NCBI GenBank assembly: GCA_943842625.1
Contig: CALTCK010000004.1
Location: forward strand, 41,441-105,440
Source: an uncultured Flavobacteriaceae bacterium
GTDB lineage: Bacteria > Bacteroidota > Bacteroidia > Flavobacteriales > Flavobacteriaceae
Direction of reading: 5' to 3'
DNA: 64,000 bases
The translations under genes and the position numbers were made by a program. A model generated the notes under the pieces. That model worked only from the letters and a program-made list of their open reading frames with translations. It did not search any database and was not told the DNA's origin. Of the stretch, positions 1-10,812 are shown in pieces (within the stretch, counting starts at the first letter, position 1; each line of letters opens with the position of its first letter).

Positions 1-360
1 TGGGCGAACATTGTAAATACTACATTCATTGTCAGGCATCAAAAAAACACAGGGAATAAGTTTAAATGAAAATTCATGATCCTCTCCCACCTCTAAATAT
101 TGTTCAATAAACTTTTGTTCTTTCATTTTCAAATGTTTAGAAATCCTTGCAATATCTTGATCATTTAACCAAGGTGCTGTTGTTTTACAACAGTTAGCAC
201 ATTGCAAACAATTAGTCTTTTTAAACTCTTTATCATGCAACTCTACCATCAATTTATCTAAATGTTTCGGCGGTTTTTTCCGAAGCTTTTTAAATAATTT
301 TTTATTTTCGTTCTCCTTATCTTTGGCCTTCTTTGGTAGCTGTTTCAATATGTTATCCAT
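1..360 (-). CDS. YkgJ-type cysteine-cluster protein (3' end off window)
   Basis: This minus-strand reading frame starts at an ATG at 360 (MDNILKQLPKKAKDK) and stays open to the window edge, so the C-terminus is missing. After a Lys-rich N-terminus it carries the cysteine cluster CLQCANCCK, then an APWL segment and a further Cys-containing stretch (CVFLMPDNECSIYN). This pattern fits the YkgJ family (CxxCxxCC), thought to bind zinc or an iron-sulfur cluster; no reaction is established for most members. It is divergent from the methyltransferase, with about 31 bp between start codons. It is absent from the ORF track because it is cut by the edge. Confidence 0.75.
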   Translation of the reverse strand, partial: MDNILKQLPKKAKDKENENKKLFKKLRKKPPKHLDKLMVELHDKEFKKTNCLQCANCCKTTAPWLNDQDIARISKHLKMKEQKFIEQYLEVGEDHEFSFKLIPCVFLMPDNECSIYNVRP

Positions 361-391
361 AGACTCCAAAAGTACTAAAAGCTACAGACTT

Positions 392-1099
392 ATGAATGAT
401 TTAATTGGGCAAGCATTGTTAGATTATCAAAACAATCATTATACAGATGATTTGTATACTGAAACAAATATCAGTGAACTAGATGTTTTACCCCTTCCCT
501 ATCTCTTCAGAAATTTTGATGCCATGTCTCCACTAGAGCAATTAGCATTAAGAACTGCGGATGGGAAAATTCTCGACGTAGGGTGTGGAGCCGGAAGTCA
601 TTCGCTTTATCTTCAAGAATCAGGCAATGAAGTAACAGGAATTGACATCTCTGTTGGTGCCATAAAAGTTTGTAGATTAAGAGGTCTAACAAAAGTAAAA
701 GCAATCGATATACTTCAATTAAATGAAGAAAAATTTGATGCTATTTTATTGTTAATGAATGGCACCGGAATTTTCCAAAAGTTAGATTATGTATCCAACT
801 ACCTTCAACATTTAAAAAAACTATTAGCGAAAAATGGTCAAATCCTTATCGATTCAACCGACTTAAGATATATGTATGATCAGGGTGAGCAAGAAGGAAG
901 TATTTTAGTCCCAGCTGGAAATTATTATGGTGAGCTAGAATTTACGATTCATTATAAAGATTTTAGAAGCGAACCATTTGACTGGTTATATCTTGATCCT
1001 AGAACATTCAAAAAATTAGCTAATAAAAATGGATTAAACTTTGAAATTATAGGTGCTGGAAAAAATTATGATTATTTAGCCAAGTTAACCGTTATTTAG
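392..1099 (+). CDS. class I SAM-dependent methyltransferase
   Basis: Cytoplasmic methyltransferase of about 235 residues. Motif I is clear (LDVGCGAGSHSLYL), followed by an acidic strand-2 end (VTGIDIS) and a motif IV-like segment (FDAILLLMNGTG), so a Rossmann-type SAM-binding fold is well supported; the substrate is unknown. The track start at 323 would overlap the divergent cysteine-cluster gene, so I prefer the ATG at 392 (MNDLIGQALL). The 3' end overlaps the convergent DUF2059 gene by 8 bp. Confidence 0.8.
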   Translation: MNDLIGQALLDYQNNHYTDDLYTETNISELDVLPLPYLFRNFDAMSPLEQLALRTADGKILDVGCGAGSHSLYLQESGNEVTGIDISVGAIKVCRLRGLTKVKAIDILQLNEEKFDAILLLMNGTGIFQKLDYVSNYLQHLKKLLAKNGQILIDSTDLRYMYDQGEQEGSILVPAGNYYGELEFTIHYKDFRSEPFDWLYLDPRTFKKLANKNGLNFEIIGAGKNYDYLAKLTVI

Positions 1100-1625
1100 T
1101 ATAGCCTGCCTTAGCTAGTGCCCCCATTCCTTTAGCAAACAACTCTTTTTTCCATTCTCGAGCAATTTTTTCAGTATCCTTCTCAAAATCTTCACTTATA
1201 GAATCTATTTTGTTAGCTAACTTACTCTCATTAAAATTATCTATGAATGCTTTTTCCTCTAAAGTGACCTCTTTATTTTTTATCAATTTAGTTGCTGCAG
1301 ACGAGCTGTAAAAATTAAGCAACACCTTAATTTCGTCATGAGAAAAATATTTTCTGTAGGCGAAAGCTTGTATTGCGATAAGTTCATTTAAACTTTCTTT
1401 TTTAGTTTCTCTAAAACTATTCCAAAATGATAGTGGCGTGTTTTCTGCTGCTATACGAACTCTTAATGATGTTAACGTTTTTTCGTACTCAAAATCGTAC
1501 TTTTCAATAGTACCGTTACAATTTAATAGTTTTACAATATCTGATTGATATTGATCTATTTGTGCTGAAGAATTTATACTGAAAATAAAAAAAAATGTAA
1601 ATAAGAAAATATTAAGTTTATTCAT
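1092..1625 (-). CDS. DUF2059 family exported protein
   Basis: A 177-residue protein with a clear signal peptide (Lys then FLFTFFFIFSINSSAQ), so it is exported. The central and C-terminal part matches the helical DUF2059 pattern, with a FRETKKESLNEL segment, YRKYFSHDEIKVLLNFYSS and a final charged helix. DUF2059 proteins are periplasmic or membrane-associated and of unknown function. It runs convergently into the methyltransferase with an 8-bp overlap and lies downstream of the glycerophosphotransferase gene on the same strand (36-bp gap). Confidence 0.65.
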   Translation of the reverse strand: MNKLNIFLFTFFFIFSINSSAQIDQYQSDIVKLLNCNGTIEKYDFEYEKTLTSLRVRIAAENTPLSFWNSFRETKKESLNELIAIQAFAYRKYFSHDEIKVLLNFYSSSAATKLIKNKEVTLEEKAFIDNFNESKLANKIDSISEDFEKDTEKIAREWKKELFAKGMGALAKAGYTK

Positions 1626-1661
1626 AGTCGATGAGATATATTAAATACTGTTTTATTTCTA

Positions 1662-2699
1662 TCAAATTTTTCCAAATATTTTATTGATTTTATATCGACG
1701 AAACCATGAAATTACTCTTTTTTCTGGAACACCGTTATTTTCAATGAATGTTTCCACTGCATTAACCATACGAATTGCTGATTTCCCATCAGTATATGGA
1801 TGGTAATCTTTTAAAATAACTGCACGTTTTTCTTTAAAAGAATCATCTATTAAATTTTCAGCGACTTTTTGAACTAAATTACTTGGAGTTAATAAATTTT
1901 CACAATGACTAATTTTATTGAAATTTTTAAATGTGATTACTGGCTTATCAAGAAGTAAAAATTCGTAAACCACTGACGATGTATCGCTAATCATGAGATC
2001 AGCTATCAATAAATATTTAATAATATTTTGTTCTTTGATATACAATACGTTCGCAAATTTATTAGCTATTTCCTGATATTGATCAATTAAATCTTTGGCC
2101 ATTAAATCGTGAAATTTAATAATGATAAGATAATTTTTATTAGCTGCAAGCGCTTCAATTTGAGATGACAAAAACCGAGCACTTGTTAATGATGGTGAAA
2201 ATGTAGGTGCATAAAGAATAATTTTTTTTGAATTAGAATTATGAAGTAAAATTTCTTTTTCATGGTCATATTTATGAACTTCATTACCGTAAATATCTAA
2301 TTTTGGCCACCCTGTTTCGATTACACTAAAATCGTTATGTTTTGCTGCTGCTTTTGAAAACCATTTTGTAAAATATGGCCCTTGGGTTAAGTATAAATCA
2401 AAATAACTTCTAATTCTGAAGTGCCCTTTTTTTTCGCCAGCTAATCCATGAAAAACTTGAGTTTTAACTCCTCTTAAATAGTATGGCACTTCATTTCCTG
2501 GGACAAAAATAGCATCACTTTGAAAAGTAATGATATCTTTAATATGCGTAGTTAAATTTTCATCTCGGTAAGGAAATTTTTCAACAATAGCAGCTCTTAC
2601 AAACCAAATATATTCATAATTTCTCGCCTTTAAAACCTGCATAATGGGATAGAGAATTCCAAAAGAATACGGGTTCATACAAAACAGGACAGTCTTCAT
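1662..2699 (-). CDS. CDP-glycerol glycerophosphotransferase family protein
   Basis: Predicted transferase of the TagB/TagF-type family that moves glycerol-phosphate, or a related polyol-phosphate, from a CDP-activated donor onto a cell-surface glycan. Family hallmarks are the FHGLAGEKKG segment near residue 85, ETGWPKLD near 130, LYAPTFSPSLTS near 162 and SDTSSVVYEFLLLDKPVI near 238. The track starts at a TTG; the ATG at 2699 (MKTVLFCMNP) is the better start and leaves 6 bp after the upstream nucleotidyltransferase stop. That gene probably makes the activated donor, so the two form an operon. The acceptor is unknown. Confidence 0.8.
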   Translation of the reverse strand: MKTVLFCMNPYSFGILYPIMQVLKARNYEYIWFVRAAIVEKFPYRDENLTTHIKDIITFQSDAIFVPGNEVPYYLRGVKTQVFHGLAGEKKGHFRIRSYFDLYLTQGPYFTKWFSKAAAKHNDFSVIETGWPKLDIYGNEVHKYDHEKEILLHNSNSKKIILYAPTFSPSLTSARFLSSQIEALAANKNYLIIIKFHDLMAKDLIDQYQEIANKFANVLYIKEQNIIKYLLIADLMISDTSSVVYEFLLLDKPVITFKNFNKISHCENLLTPSNLVQKVAENLIDDSFKEKRAVILKDYHPYTDGKSAIRMVNAVETFIENNGVPEKRVISWFRRYKINKIFGKI

Positions 2700-2705
2700 G
2701 AGCAA

Positions 2706-3386
2706 TTAAACTATTTCGTTGGCATTTAATAAATCTTCTTTAAAATCTACTTCAATACAATTATAGGCTGAAATATCTACAACCTTTATTTTTAGATTAT
2801 TTTTAGCTATGGCCATTTCAAGACCCTTTTCAAAGTAATCATGATCATTGCATTTTTCGAGTTGATCGATAAAAATATCCAAATCATTAGAAGAAATAAA
2901 GTTAATTCCAACAGCCTCGCCCAAGCCATTTTTAACATTTTTAGAAAGATCTAATACGTACCCATCTTTAAGTGTGTACTTTACTTCCTCCTCGGAAACA
3001 CTCTGAGTATTTACCGATACAAACGATTGATTATTATTTATTTCGTCCAATAAAAGTGATAATAATTGTGGGTCAAAAACAACATCTCCATTAAACCATA
3101 AAATAGAATTTCCGCGATGTTTTTTTAAAGCACGTAATAAACTTTTGGAGGTGTTTGTCGTATCAAAAAATGGGTTGTAGACATAATTAACCTCAGGAAA
3201 TTGTTCCATAATTAAGTTTTTTTTAAAACCTACAACTGTAGTGATATCGTTTACATCAAAATAAGTGGTGATATTGTCAATCTGTCGTTGCATAATACTT
3301 TTCCCGTTTTTTAGAGGTGTTAAAGGCTTTGGAAATGGATTTCCTAAACGAGAACCAATACCTGCAGCTAATATTATGATCTTCAT
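2706..3386 (-). CDS. NTP (sugar/alditol-phosphate) nucleotidyltransferase
   Basis: A 226-residue GT-A-fold nucleotidyltransferase. The N-terminal signature LAAGIGSRLG...PKPLTPL is the NTP-binding loop, and WFNGDVVFD carries the metal-binding Asp. It should join an NTP to a phosphorylated small molecule. Because it lies directly upstream of a CDP-glycerol-type transferase, CTP is the likeliest nucleotide and a polyol- or choline-phosphate the likeliest partner (LicC/TagD-like role, different fold from TagD); that is inference from context. It is the first gene of the pair. Confidence 0.8.
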   Translation of the reverse strand: MKIIILAAGIGSRLGNPFPKPLTPLKNGKSIMQRQIDNITTYFDVNDITTVVGFKKNLIMEQFPEVNYVYNPFFDTTNTSKSLLRALKKHRGNSILWFNGDVVFDPQLLSLLLDEINNNQSFVSVNTQSVSEEEVKYTLKDGYVLDLSKNVKNGLGEAVGINFISSNDLDIFIDQLEKCNDHDYFEKGLEMAIAKNNLKIKVVDISAYNCIEVDFKEDLLNANEIV

Positions 3387-3542
3387 ACGTTACTATTTTT
3401 ATTTTAAATTGTTCGCCAATCTACCTAGAATTCAATATGCTTTATTTTGGCAAAAAAACTGATTGTAAATATATTGTTTTACTAAATATACTGCAACAAT
3501 TATACTTTAATTAGATACTAAAAGTAGTTCATTAAAAGTTTT

Positions 3543-5183
3543 TTACTGTTTTTTACCTAAGTCATAAACCATTTCTCCATTGATAAAATTTGCTACTACT
3601 TTTATGGTAGGTATTTCTTTTTCAGAAACAGTCATGATATTTTGATCTAAAACTACAAAATCTGCAAACTTACCTTTTTCTATAGAACCCTTTTCATTTT
3701 CCTCGAAATTAGAGTAGGCAGCCCATATAGTCATTCCTTTGAGTGTTTCTTCTCTTGACAATCCTTCCTCTTTTCGAAAACCGTTTTCAGGATAATTTTC
3801 TATATCTTTTCTTGCTACAGCAGCATAAAAAGTATGCATTGGATTTACTTTCTCAATTGGAAAATCGGTCCCTAAAGCGACTAAACCCGATTTTTTTAAT
3901 AAAGTTTTGTAAGAATAGGCACCCATAAGTCGATGACTTCCAACCCTATCCTCTACCCAATACATATCGCTAGTAGCATGACTTGGTTGTATAGATGGTA
4001 TAATTTTTTTTGAAAAATAAGAGAAGTCTGAAGGGCTCACTATTTGTGCATGCTCTACTCTCCACCTTGGATCTTTTTGGTTTTTTACAGATTTGCTATA
4101 TACTCTTAGAACAGTAATGTTCGCAGAATCACCGATGGCATGAGTATTCATTTGATAACCCGCTTTGACAATCATTTTCGCCAATGAATCTAGTTCTTTT
4201 TCAGTGGTAATCATAGTGCCATGTTGTCCTTCTTGATCGCTATAATGCTTCCGCATAGCAGCTCCTCTGGAACCTAACGCACCATCGGCCCAGATCTTAA
4301 CTGAACGAACATTCATTCGATCAGTTTTAATAATTCCTTTATTCAAAAAATAAGTTAAATCTTCTTTATCTTTCGTGATCATTGCATAAATGCGTAATGC
4401 CATATCACCAGATCGTTGTAGTGAATCCATTAATGTAATAGTAGCTCGATCAGTACCCGCTTCGTCAATAGTAGTTAATCCAAAAGATAAACATTTTTTT
4501 TCTGCGTCCTTAAGAGCTTTGATATAGAAATCTTTATCTTTTTTAGGATAAGTATCCCAAACTAACTGCATTGGTGTATCAATTAGAAGACCGCTCGGCT
4601 CTCCCTCAACAAGTATTACTTTACCACCAGGGATATTAGTTTCAGAATTAATTTTGGCCAAATTAAGTGCTTTACTATTAACAATCATAGCATGTCCGTC
4701 GATTCTTTCCAAAGAAACGGGTAGGTCAGGAAACAATGAGTCTAATTCTTTTTTAGTTGGATATTCTTTAATTGTCCAATCGTTTTGATCCCAGCCTCTT
4801 CCAATAAGGTATGCTGTTTTATTTTTTTTTTGAAAATCTAGAACCCTTTTTAATACTTCTTCATAACTTTTTGTACCAGTTAAATCAACTTGTTGCAATG
4901 AAATTCCTAGATACATTAAATGCGCGTGAGCGTCTATGATTCCAGGAATTATAGTTTGATTTTTAGCATCATAAACATCCGAAAAATCATATTTATCAAC
5001 TAACTCTTGAAGCTTTCCTACTTCTTCAATTTTTCCAGCTTTAACTACAAAAGCTTCTGCCTTTTCAAAATTTTCATTGACCGTGTAAATAGTGGCATTT
5101 TTTACTAACAAATCTGTCTGAAGCTTGTTAGAAGAACAAGAAACAATAAGAATAAGGACGAATAAATAAAGTATATTTTTCAT
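3543..5183 (-). CDS. amidohydrolase family lipoprotein (YtcJ-like)
   Basis: Metal-dependent hydrolase of the Amidohydro_3/YtcJ type. I place the start at the internal ATG 5183 (MKNILYLFVLILIVSC), which gives a standard lipoprotein signal with the lipobox Cys at residue 16; the longer track start would bury it. The beta-strand plus HxH metal motif is GIIDAHAHLMYLG near residue 83; ADGALGSRGA and HAIGD further on are typical of the family, and ALGTDFPIE contains the late catalytic Asp. The likely substrate is an amide or similar bond in a small molecule; it should face the periplasm or outer membrane. The stop is about 48 bp from the next gene's coding end. Confidence 0.8.
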   Translation of the reverse strand: MKNILYLFVLILIVSCSSNKLQTDLLVKNATIYTVNENFEKAEAFVVKAGKIEEVGKLQELVDKYDFSDVYDAKNQTIIPGIIDAHAHLMYLGISLQQVDLTGTKSYEEVLKRVLDFQKKNKTAYLIGRGWDQNDWTIKEYPTKKELDSLFPDLPVSLERIDGHAMIVNSKALNLAKINSETNIPGGKVILVEGEPSGLLIDTPMQLVWDTYPKKDKDFYIKALKDAEKKCLSFGLTTIDEAGTDRATITLMDSLQRSGDMALRIYAMITKDKEDLTYFLNKGIIKTDRMNVRSVKIWADGALGSRGAAMRKHYSDQEGQHGTMITTEKELDSLAKMIVKAGYQMNTHAIGDSANITVLRVYSKSVKNQKDPRWRVEHAQIVSPSDFSYFSKKIIPSIQPSHATSDMYWVEDRVGSHRLMGAYSYKTLLKKSGLVALGTDFPIEKVNPMHTFYAAVARKDIENYPENGFRKEEGLSREETLKGMTIWAAYSNFEENEKGSIEKGKFADFVVLDQNIMTVSEKEIPTIKVVANFINGEMVYDLGKKQ

Positions 5184-5231
5184 TTTTTCAGTTTCAACTA
5201 ATTGTAAAAATAATCGATTCAACATAACTAT

Positions 5232-6996
5232 TTACCAGTCAAATTTATAAGAAGCACCCAACATACCTTGAGCTCCTTGCACCTTATAATTAGCCCATTC
5301 CTGATAATTATTACCCAACAAGTTATTACCTCTGGCATATATGGATAGTTGGTTACTAAATTGATAAACTAGCTGCACATTAGCGTCAAAATAGCTATCT
5401 AAAATTAGAAGTTCATTGCCTGAAGGAATCGTCAAAGAATTATTAATTAAATCTGTTCGCTCTCCAACAAAAAACAGAGATAATCCTCCATAAAATTTTT
5501 CAGTGATATTGAAATCAGCGGTTAACGTAGTTTCAAATTTTGGAAGATTCCATGCTTTAATTTCACTTCTAAATTCATAATTATATAATGTTGCGTTTAT
5601 TTCGACATTAAAATTTTTAGAGACGTCAAAATTTAATTCTCCAAAAAAGGATAGTGTCTTAAGTTCTTCATAGGTTACCTTAAAAGAATTACCATATTCA
5701 TAACCCTTCTAATTCTAGGGATTGACCTTTGTATGGATTCAAAACAAATAAGGATCTGTCATCTTCGTTTAAATAAGACACTCTCACATCAAAGCTGATA
5801 TTATTGATTAATTCTCCTTTTAAACCACCAAATCCATCATATAATTCTCTGGTAGGTGTAATCCTTAAAGTTGGAGATAAATAAGGGTTTTGCTCTTTAA
5901 AATTATCGTAAGAATTTTGTTTCAAACCTCCTTCCAATCCTGCATAAGCAACTAGTTGCTCATTCAGTAACCCGTACGATGCATTTATTTTTGGATAGAC
6001 ATAAAAAGCTGTTTTACTTTTTTCCAAATCTGATGATAAGTATCCTGCAAATCCTACTGATAAAATTAATTGTTCATAGTTAAAATCATAGCTAGGTAAT
6101 ATACCTACATTAAAAAAACCAAAATCAATCCCATTAGTATTATTATAATTTCTACTAAAATTTCCATTTAAAAAATCAATATCCATTTTAATTTTAAAAG
6201 GAATATCTATCGTTTTTAAACTAAATTCTGGATGGGCTTTAAAGTTGAACTCAGAAGAAGAATAACGATCAGTTGTAACCCCCAAGCTAACTACTACCTT
6301 TTCAAAATAAGAATCATCTTTAGCTACAGTACCTTCCACTTCACCATTGTAGTAGATTTGTTTTGAATCTATTGAGTTTAAAAGTTCTGGACTAGCAAAA
6401 TCAAATAAATTATTTAAGCCATACCAATTATAAATTTGGTGTTTTAATTTTGCTTTTAGCGCATAACTCATTTCTTTTTGATTGCTGGTATAATTTAGTT
6501 CGAATTGACTATTGTAAAATTGATCATCTAAATAAATATTTTTGATTCCGCCTTGTGAAGAGTTATGTTTAAAAAATAGACCGATATTATCGGTAGCACT
6601 TATTTCAAAGTTATTGGAAAACTGCGCAATCATATTAGTATAATTTCCAATTCCTATAAATGCAAAATTATCATAAAGTTGAAGAGGTGCTGTTTTTTCA
6701 AGACGAATCACTTTACCTTTAGCTGGATTAAAAGTAGAGGCTACGGGAATCGAAAAGGTAGAATACGTAACTTTTCTTTTTTTGAAATTTGAAGTATCAA
6801 TTTTTAATGGGTTTTCTCTTATTTTAAAGGCATCTGAAATTGACGGCGAATAAGGTTTTACTATATTCACTATCGCTGTTTCTAAAGTATCCTTCTTTTG
6901 AGCCTTTAAGGTCTCTAAAGAAGACGAAAAAAATAAAACAACAAGAAAAGTAATAGCTAAGCTGTTGTTTGGTATAAAATAGATTTGTGTTTTCAA
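5232..6996 (-). pseudogene. outer-membrane TonB-receptor-like beta-barrel, frameshifted near 5703
   Basis: The two track ORFs 5698-6996 and 5232-5435 are parts of one gene. The first ends ...SLELEGL-stop; reading on in the neighbouring frame from about 5703 gives an uninterrupted continuation (EGYEYGNSFKVTYEELKTL... to ...GMLGASYKFDW-stop). Dropping one base at the GGGTTAT stretch restores a protein of about 588 residues. It has a signal peptide ending near KAQ, no recognisable plug, many alternating-polarity strands and a C-terminal aromatic residue (YKFDW), all typical of an outer-membrane barrel. It starts with TTG. It follows a TPR gene on the same strand. Either a sequencing indel or a recent loss-of-function mutation. 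Confidence 0.75.
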
Positions 6997-7025
6997 TTTT
7001 AATTTAATTTTTAGTCAGACCTACG

Positions 7026-10000
7026 TTAATTTTTATTATCTATTTTTATTGACTCATTGGTTTTAGATTCTTCCATTTTTATAGATGCTAAATCCGATCT
7101 CGCTTCTTCTATAATCTCTGGATACTCCGTAAAGTTATTAATGATACTTTCTAGTATATACGTAGCTTGAAAAGCATCGTTAAGTTGATAAAAGTTTTTT
7201 GCCATTAGTAGTAATCCTTTTGCTCCAAAATACTTGAATCCCGGATACTCCTTCGCTAATTTTTGTATACTACTATTTGAAGATTTATATTGTTGAGCTT
7301 GGTGCTTGAAATACGCATCGTAATACCATGCTTCTGCAGCTAATTTACCACTAGCTGATGTTAAAACCTCTAAATAGGCCTCTCTTGCTTTATTTTGATC
7401 TCCAGTTTTCATTGCAGATCGAGCAATTATAATATGGGCGTCACTTTTAATAGTACTTTCAATTTTTTCATTTAAAAGTACTTTTTCTGCAAAAATAACT
7501 GCTTTATTGTAGGTTTTAAGTTCAAAATAGGCCTTCATCATATTGGATTGAGCAAAGATTATATTTTGTAGAAAATCAGCTTCTTTCTCAAGACGAATTA
7601 AATAAGGTAAAGAAGATTGATAATCTTTTTTCTCTAAATACAATTGAGAAATTTTGGCCAGTGCTTGTTCTGTAAATTCATTTCGGTCACTATCAAGCAC
7701 AAATTGATATTGTAGGATTGCATTTTCATTATTTTGCTCCAAAAAATATAATTGGGCTAAATAAAAGTGCGTCTTTAGAGCATGTTTACCTTTTGGAAAT
7801 TTAAATAGATATTTTTCAAAGCGAGAAATTGCTTGATCTGTTTTATTTTCTAAATAAGTTATTTCGGCTGCTTTAAAAGTGGCATCATCAATTTCTGAAT
7901 TTTCAATATTTACAAAATCAAGTCTGTCAACCCAAGTTGCATAATCGTCCACTCTTCCCAGTTCAATATAAATAATTTTAGCAGAGGAAACAGCTTGTAA
8001 TGCTTCTTGTGAAGAAGGAAAATCATTTGCTACTCTTTTGAATATGGAAATTGCTTCCTTACTTTTTCCTGTATTTTCTAGTATTAAAGCTTTTTTTAGT
8101 AATGATTTCGAAACATAACTACTATTGGGTAAGTCTTTAATTATAGTGTTATAGGAGACCATTGCATCTTGGTAATTTTCTTGAGACACGTGCGTATTTC
8201 CGAGTTCATACAATGCATCATCTTTATAAATCGATTTGGAAAATTTATTTATAACTACTTTAAGACCCTCAATTTTTTTTAAAATTCTATCCACAAAACC
8301 ATAGCTAATTGCTTTTTGAAAATATATATAATCTTGATCCAATGCTCCGTCTTCTATTGCTTTATTGTAATTTTCTAGTGCTGACCAATAATCGCTTAAC
8401 ATAAAATAACTGTCCCCTATTCGAACAAAGGCATCTCTTTTTTGATTTGGGTTTAGCGGAACGGATGAAACAAAACGATTGAACTGATTGATGGCCTCTT
8501 GGTACTTCTTGAGTTTGAAATTCGTATAACCTACATTGTAATATATAGTGTTAATTTCTGATGTTTTGGATGAATTTGGTAATTGTAGAAATTGTTTATA
8601 ACTTATTAGAGATGCATTAAAGTTCAATAATTGATAGTCACATTCTGCCTTCCAATAAATTGCTCTCGCTTTGAAAATGGCATCACTTGGTTCTTTTAAT
8701 GATTTTTCGAATACTTGAATAGCCGCTGAATATCTTCCTTCATTAAATAGTTCTAAACCTCTATAAAAACAAACTTTTTGATAGGCTGACTTGTTTTGGA
8801 AAGATATATTGTTTTCTAGAAAATCAATAGCTAATTGGTAATTTTTAGAGGAAATATAGGAATCTATCAATAATTCTTTTACTTCAATATTATTCTTATT
8901 ATTGGGATAGTTTTCAATAAATGAGAGTAATACTTCAAAAATGTTTTGATAACTATTTCCAATTTGATAACTCAATTTAGCATAATTAAGAAAAGCATTT
9001 TCTTTAATTTCATCATTGAAATTCATTTCAGAGGCACTTTTAAAAGCGTTAAGTGCTTGTTGTTTTTGTTTGATTTTTAGATACGAATTTGCTAAATGGT
9101 AAAATGCATTCTGAGCAGTCGCATCTATTACCATCAATGATCTTACTAAATTCACTAATAGCACTTTGATAATCTTGTTGTTTAAAAAACACGTAGCCTA
9201 ATTGATAATAATCTGTATTGTTCCATTTACCCTTTTTACCTTGATAATTTTTTAAATAGCCTAACGCTTTCTTGTAGTTTTCTAAATTAAAATAACTTTC
9301 TCCTATTATTTTTGATAATTCACTTTTTTCTCTTGGATTTGAACTTTCATATTGCTGTAATGCTACATCAATAGCTTTTTGAAAATTACCTAGCTTAAAG
9401 TTAATATCTGCCTGATAGTAGGAAATCTCCTTTAAATACCGTTGCTCATTTTTAACTTCTTCAAACATAGAAGAAGCCTTCGTATAATCATCTTCTTCAT
9501 AAGCTATATAGCCTAAATAATATCTGGCTTCTAAGTCGTTACTAGAATCTAATAATTTATTAAAATATATTTTTGCTTCATCGTATTGTTTATTTTGAAA
9601 AAATGAATAGCCTTTGTTAAAATTAAAAGAATTTTTTTCTGCAGTACTCAAACTTTGTTCGTCAATCATCACATACCAATTAAGCGCATCAGTATAATTT
9701 TCATTTAAAAAATAGTAATTGGCTAAATTTAAATAGGCACTTTTTTGATTGACACTGGTTGGATATTCCTTTAAAAATAGTTTTATTAGTTGATCTGCAT
9801 TTTTTTGATTTAATTGAACTGCACTAATCGCGCTATAGTAAGCACTTTTGCTCTTTATATTTTCATCAACAGAAGTATTTATAATATCAGTAAACAATGA
9901 CTGCGCTGCCAGATATTGATGATTATTATATAAATGGAAAGCCGTATTATAATCAACTAATTTACTAGTATAATTTGCTGTTTGTTGTGCATAAAAGTTA

Positions 10001-10047
10001 GTGGTCACAATAATTAAGGAAAGAAAACAAAAAAGTTTTTTTAACAT
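7026..10047 (-). pseudogene. large exported TPR protein, frameshifted near 9128
   Basis: Track ORFs 9049-10092 and 7026-9164 are two halves of one TPR protein of about 1,007 residues. The upstream half reads ...ISEFSKIIDGN then runs into nonsense, while the other frame continues DATAQNAFYHLANSYLKIK, a perfect TPR helix. Removing one A in the GGTAATAGATG stretch joins them. The start is best at the ATG 10047 (MLKKLFCFLSLIIV...FYAQ), which gives a signal peptide. Tetratricopeptide repeats fill nearly the whole chain (YYLGYIAYEEDDYTKA, AFVRIGDSYFMLSDYWSALENY). It is the first gene of a pair with the barrel gene and probably serves it as a periplasmic partner. Confidence 0.75.
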
Positions 10048-10322
10048 AAAATAATTAATTTTCAAAACATAAAGATATTGTATAAACATCAAATTATGTT
10101 GTGATTTATAAAAGAAGAAAAGATGAGTTATTAACTATTAATTAAAGTAAAACGATTCTTTAATTTTTTTAAAATCTTTTCATAAAACATTGCGATCTAT
10201 AATGATTATAACGGCACAAAATAGTATTAAGTATTTTACAAACGTCTAAAAAATTAAACCCCTATAAGCTTATAAAAATTTTACTTATTTTTAATGCAGA
10301 AACGTTTTATTAAATCATAATT

Positions 10323-10811
10323 ATGAAATATGTATTCCTTTTTTGTCTATTCATCTTCACTACCAATACTTTTAGTCAAAATAAAAAATTAAAAAATATT
10401 TATAGTGATAATAATAGAATTGGTATTGGAACAAAATATCCTGACGAATTGTTAACGGTTAAGGGCAACATCCACACACAAGAAGTTATTGTTGATTTAA
10501 ACGGTGCCCTTGCTCCAGATTATGTTTTTGAAACCTATTACACTCCTTTTTCTAAATTAAATCCAACTTATAATTTTTTAAGCTTGGAGGAGATCGAAAC
10601 TTTTATTAAAAAAAATCACCATCTACCAAAGATTCCATCGGCAGAAGAAATTGAGCAAAATGGGTTATCATTGAAAGAAATGAACTTACTTTTGTTGGAG
10701 AAAATTGAAGAACTAACTCTTTTTACAATCCAACAACAAAAGGAAATAGATTTATTAAAACTTGGACAACAAAAAAATAATAACGACAATAACCTTCTAA
10801 TTAAAAAATAA
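10323..10811 (+). CDS. exported protein with S74-like C-terminal segment
   Basis: A 162-residue protein with a signal peptide (MKYVFLFCLFIFTTNTFSQ). A short IGIGTKYPDELLTVKG segment resembles the strands that precede fibre C-termini, and the remainder (LEEIETFIKKNHHLPKIPSA, then EMNLLLLEKIEELTLF) is the common Bacteroidota form of the coiled C-terminal part related to peptidase S74/intramolecular chaperone domains. The last third is a coiled coil. Function is unknown; a surface or envelope role is likely. It ends one base before the ATG of ftsE, suggesting co-transcription. Confidence 0.6.
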   Translation: MKYVFLFCLFIFTTNTFSQNKKLKNIYSDNNRIGIGTKYPDELLTVKGNIHTQEVIVDLNGALAPDYVFETYYTPFSKLNPTYNFLSLEEIETFIKKNHHLPKIPSAEEIEQNGLSLKEMNLLLLEKIEELTLFTIQQQKEIDLLKLGQQKNNNDNNLLIKK

Positions 10812-10812
10812 A

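Noticed and set aside
5698-5710. Programmed ribosomal frameshifting in the barrel gene
   Set aside because: No heptanucleotide slippery run or following structure is evident; a one-base indel explains it more simply.
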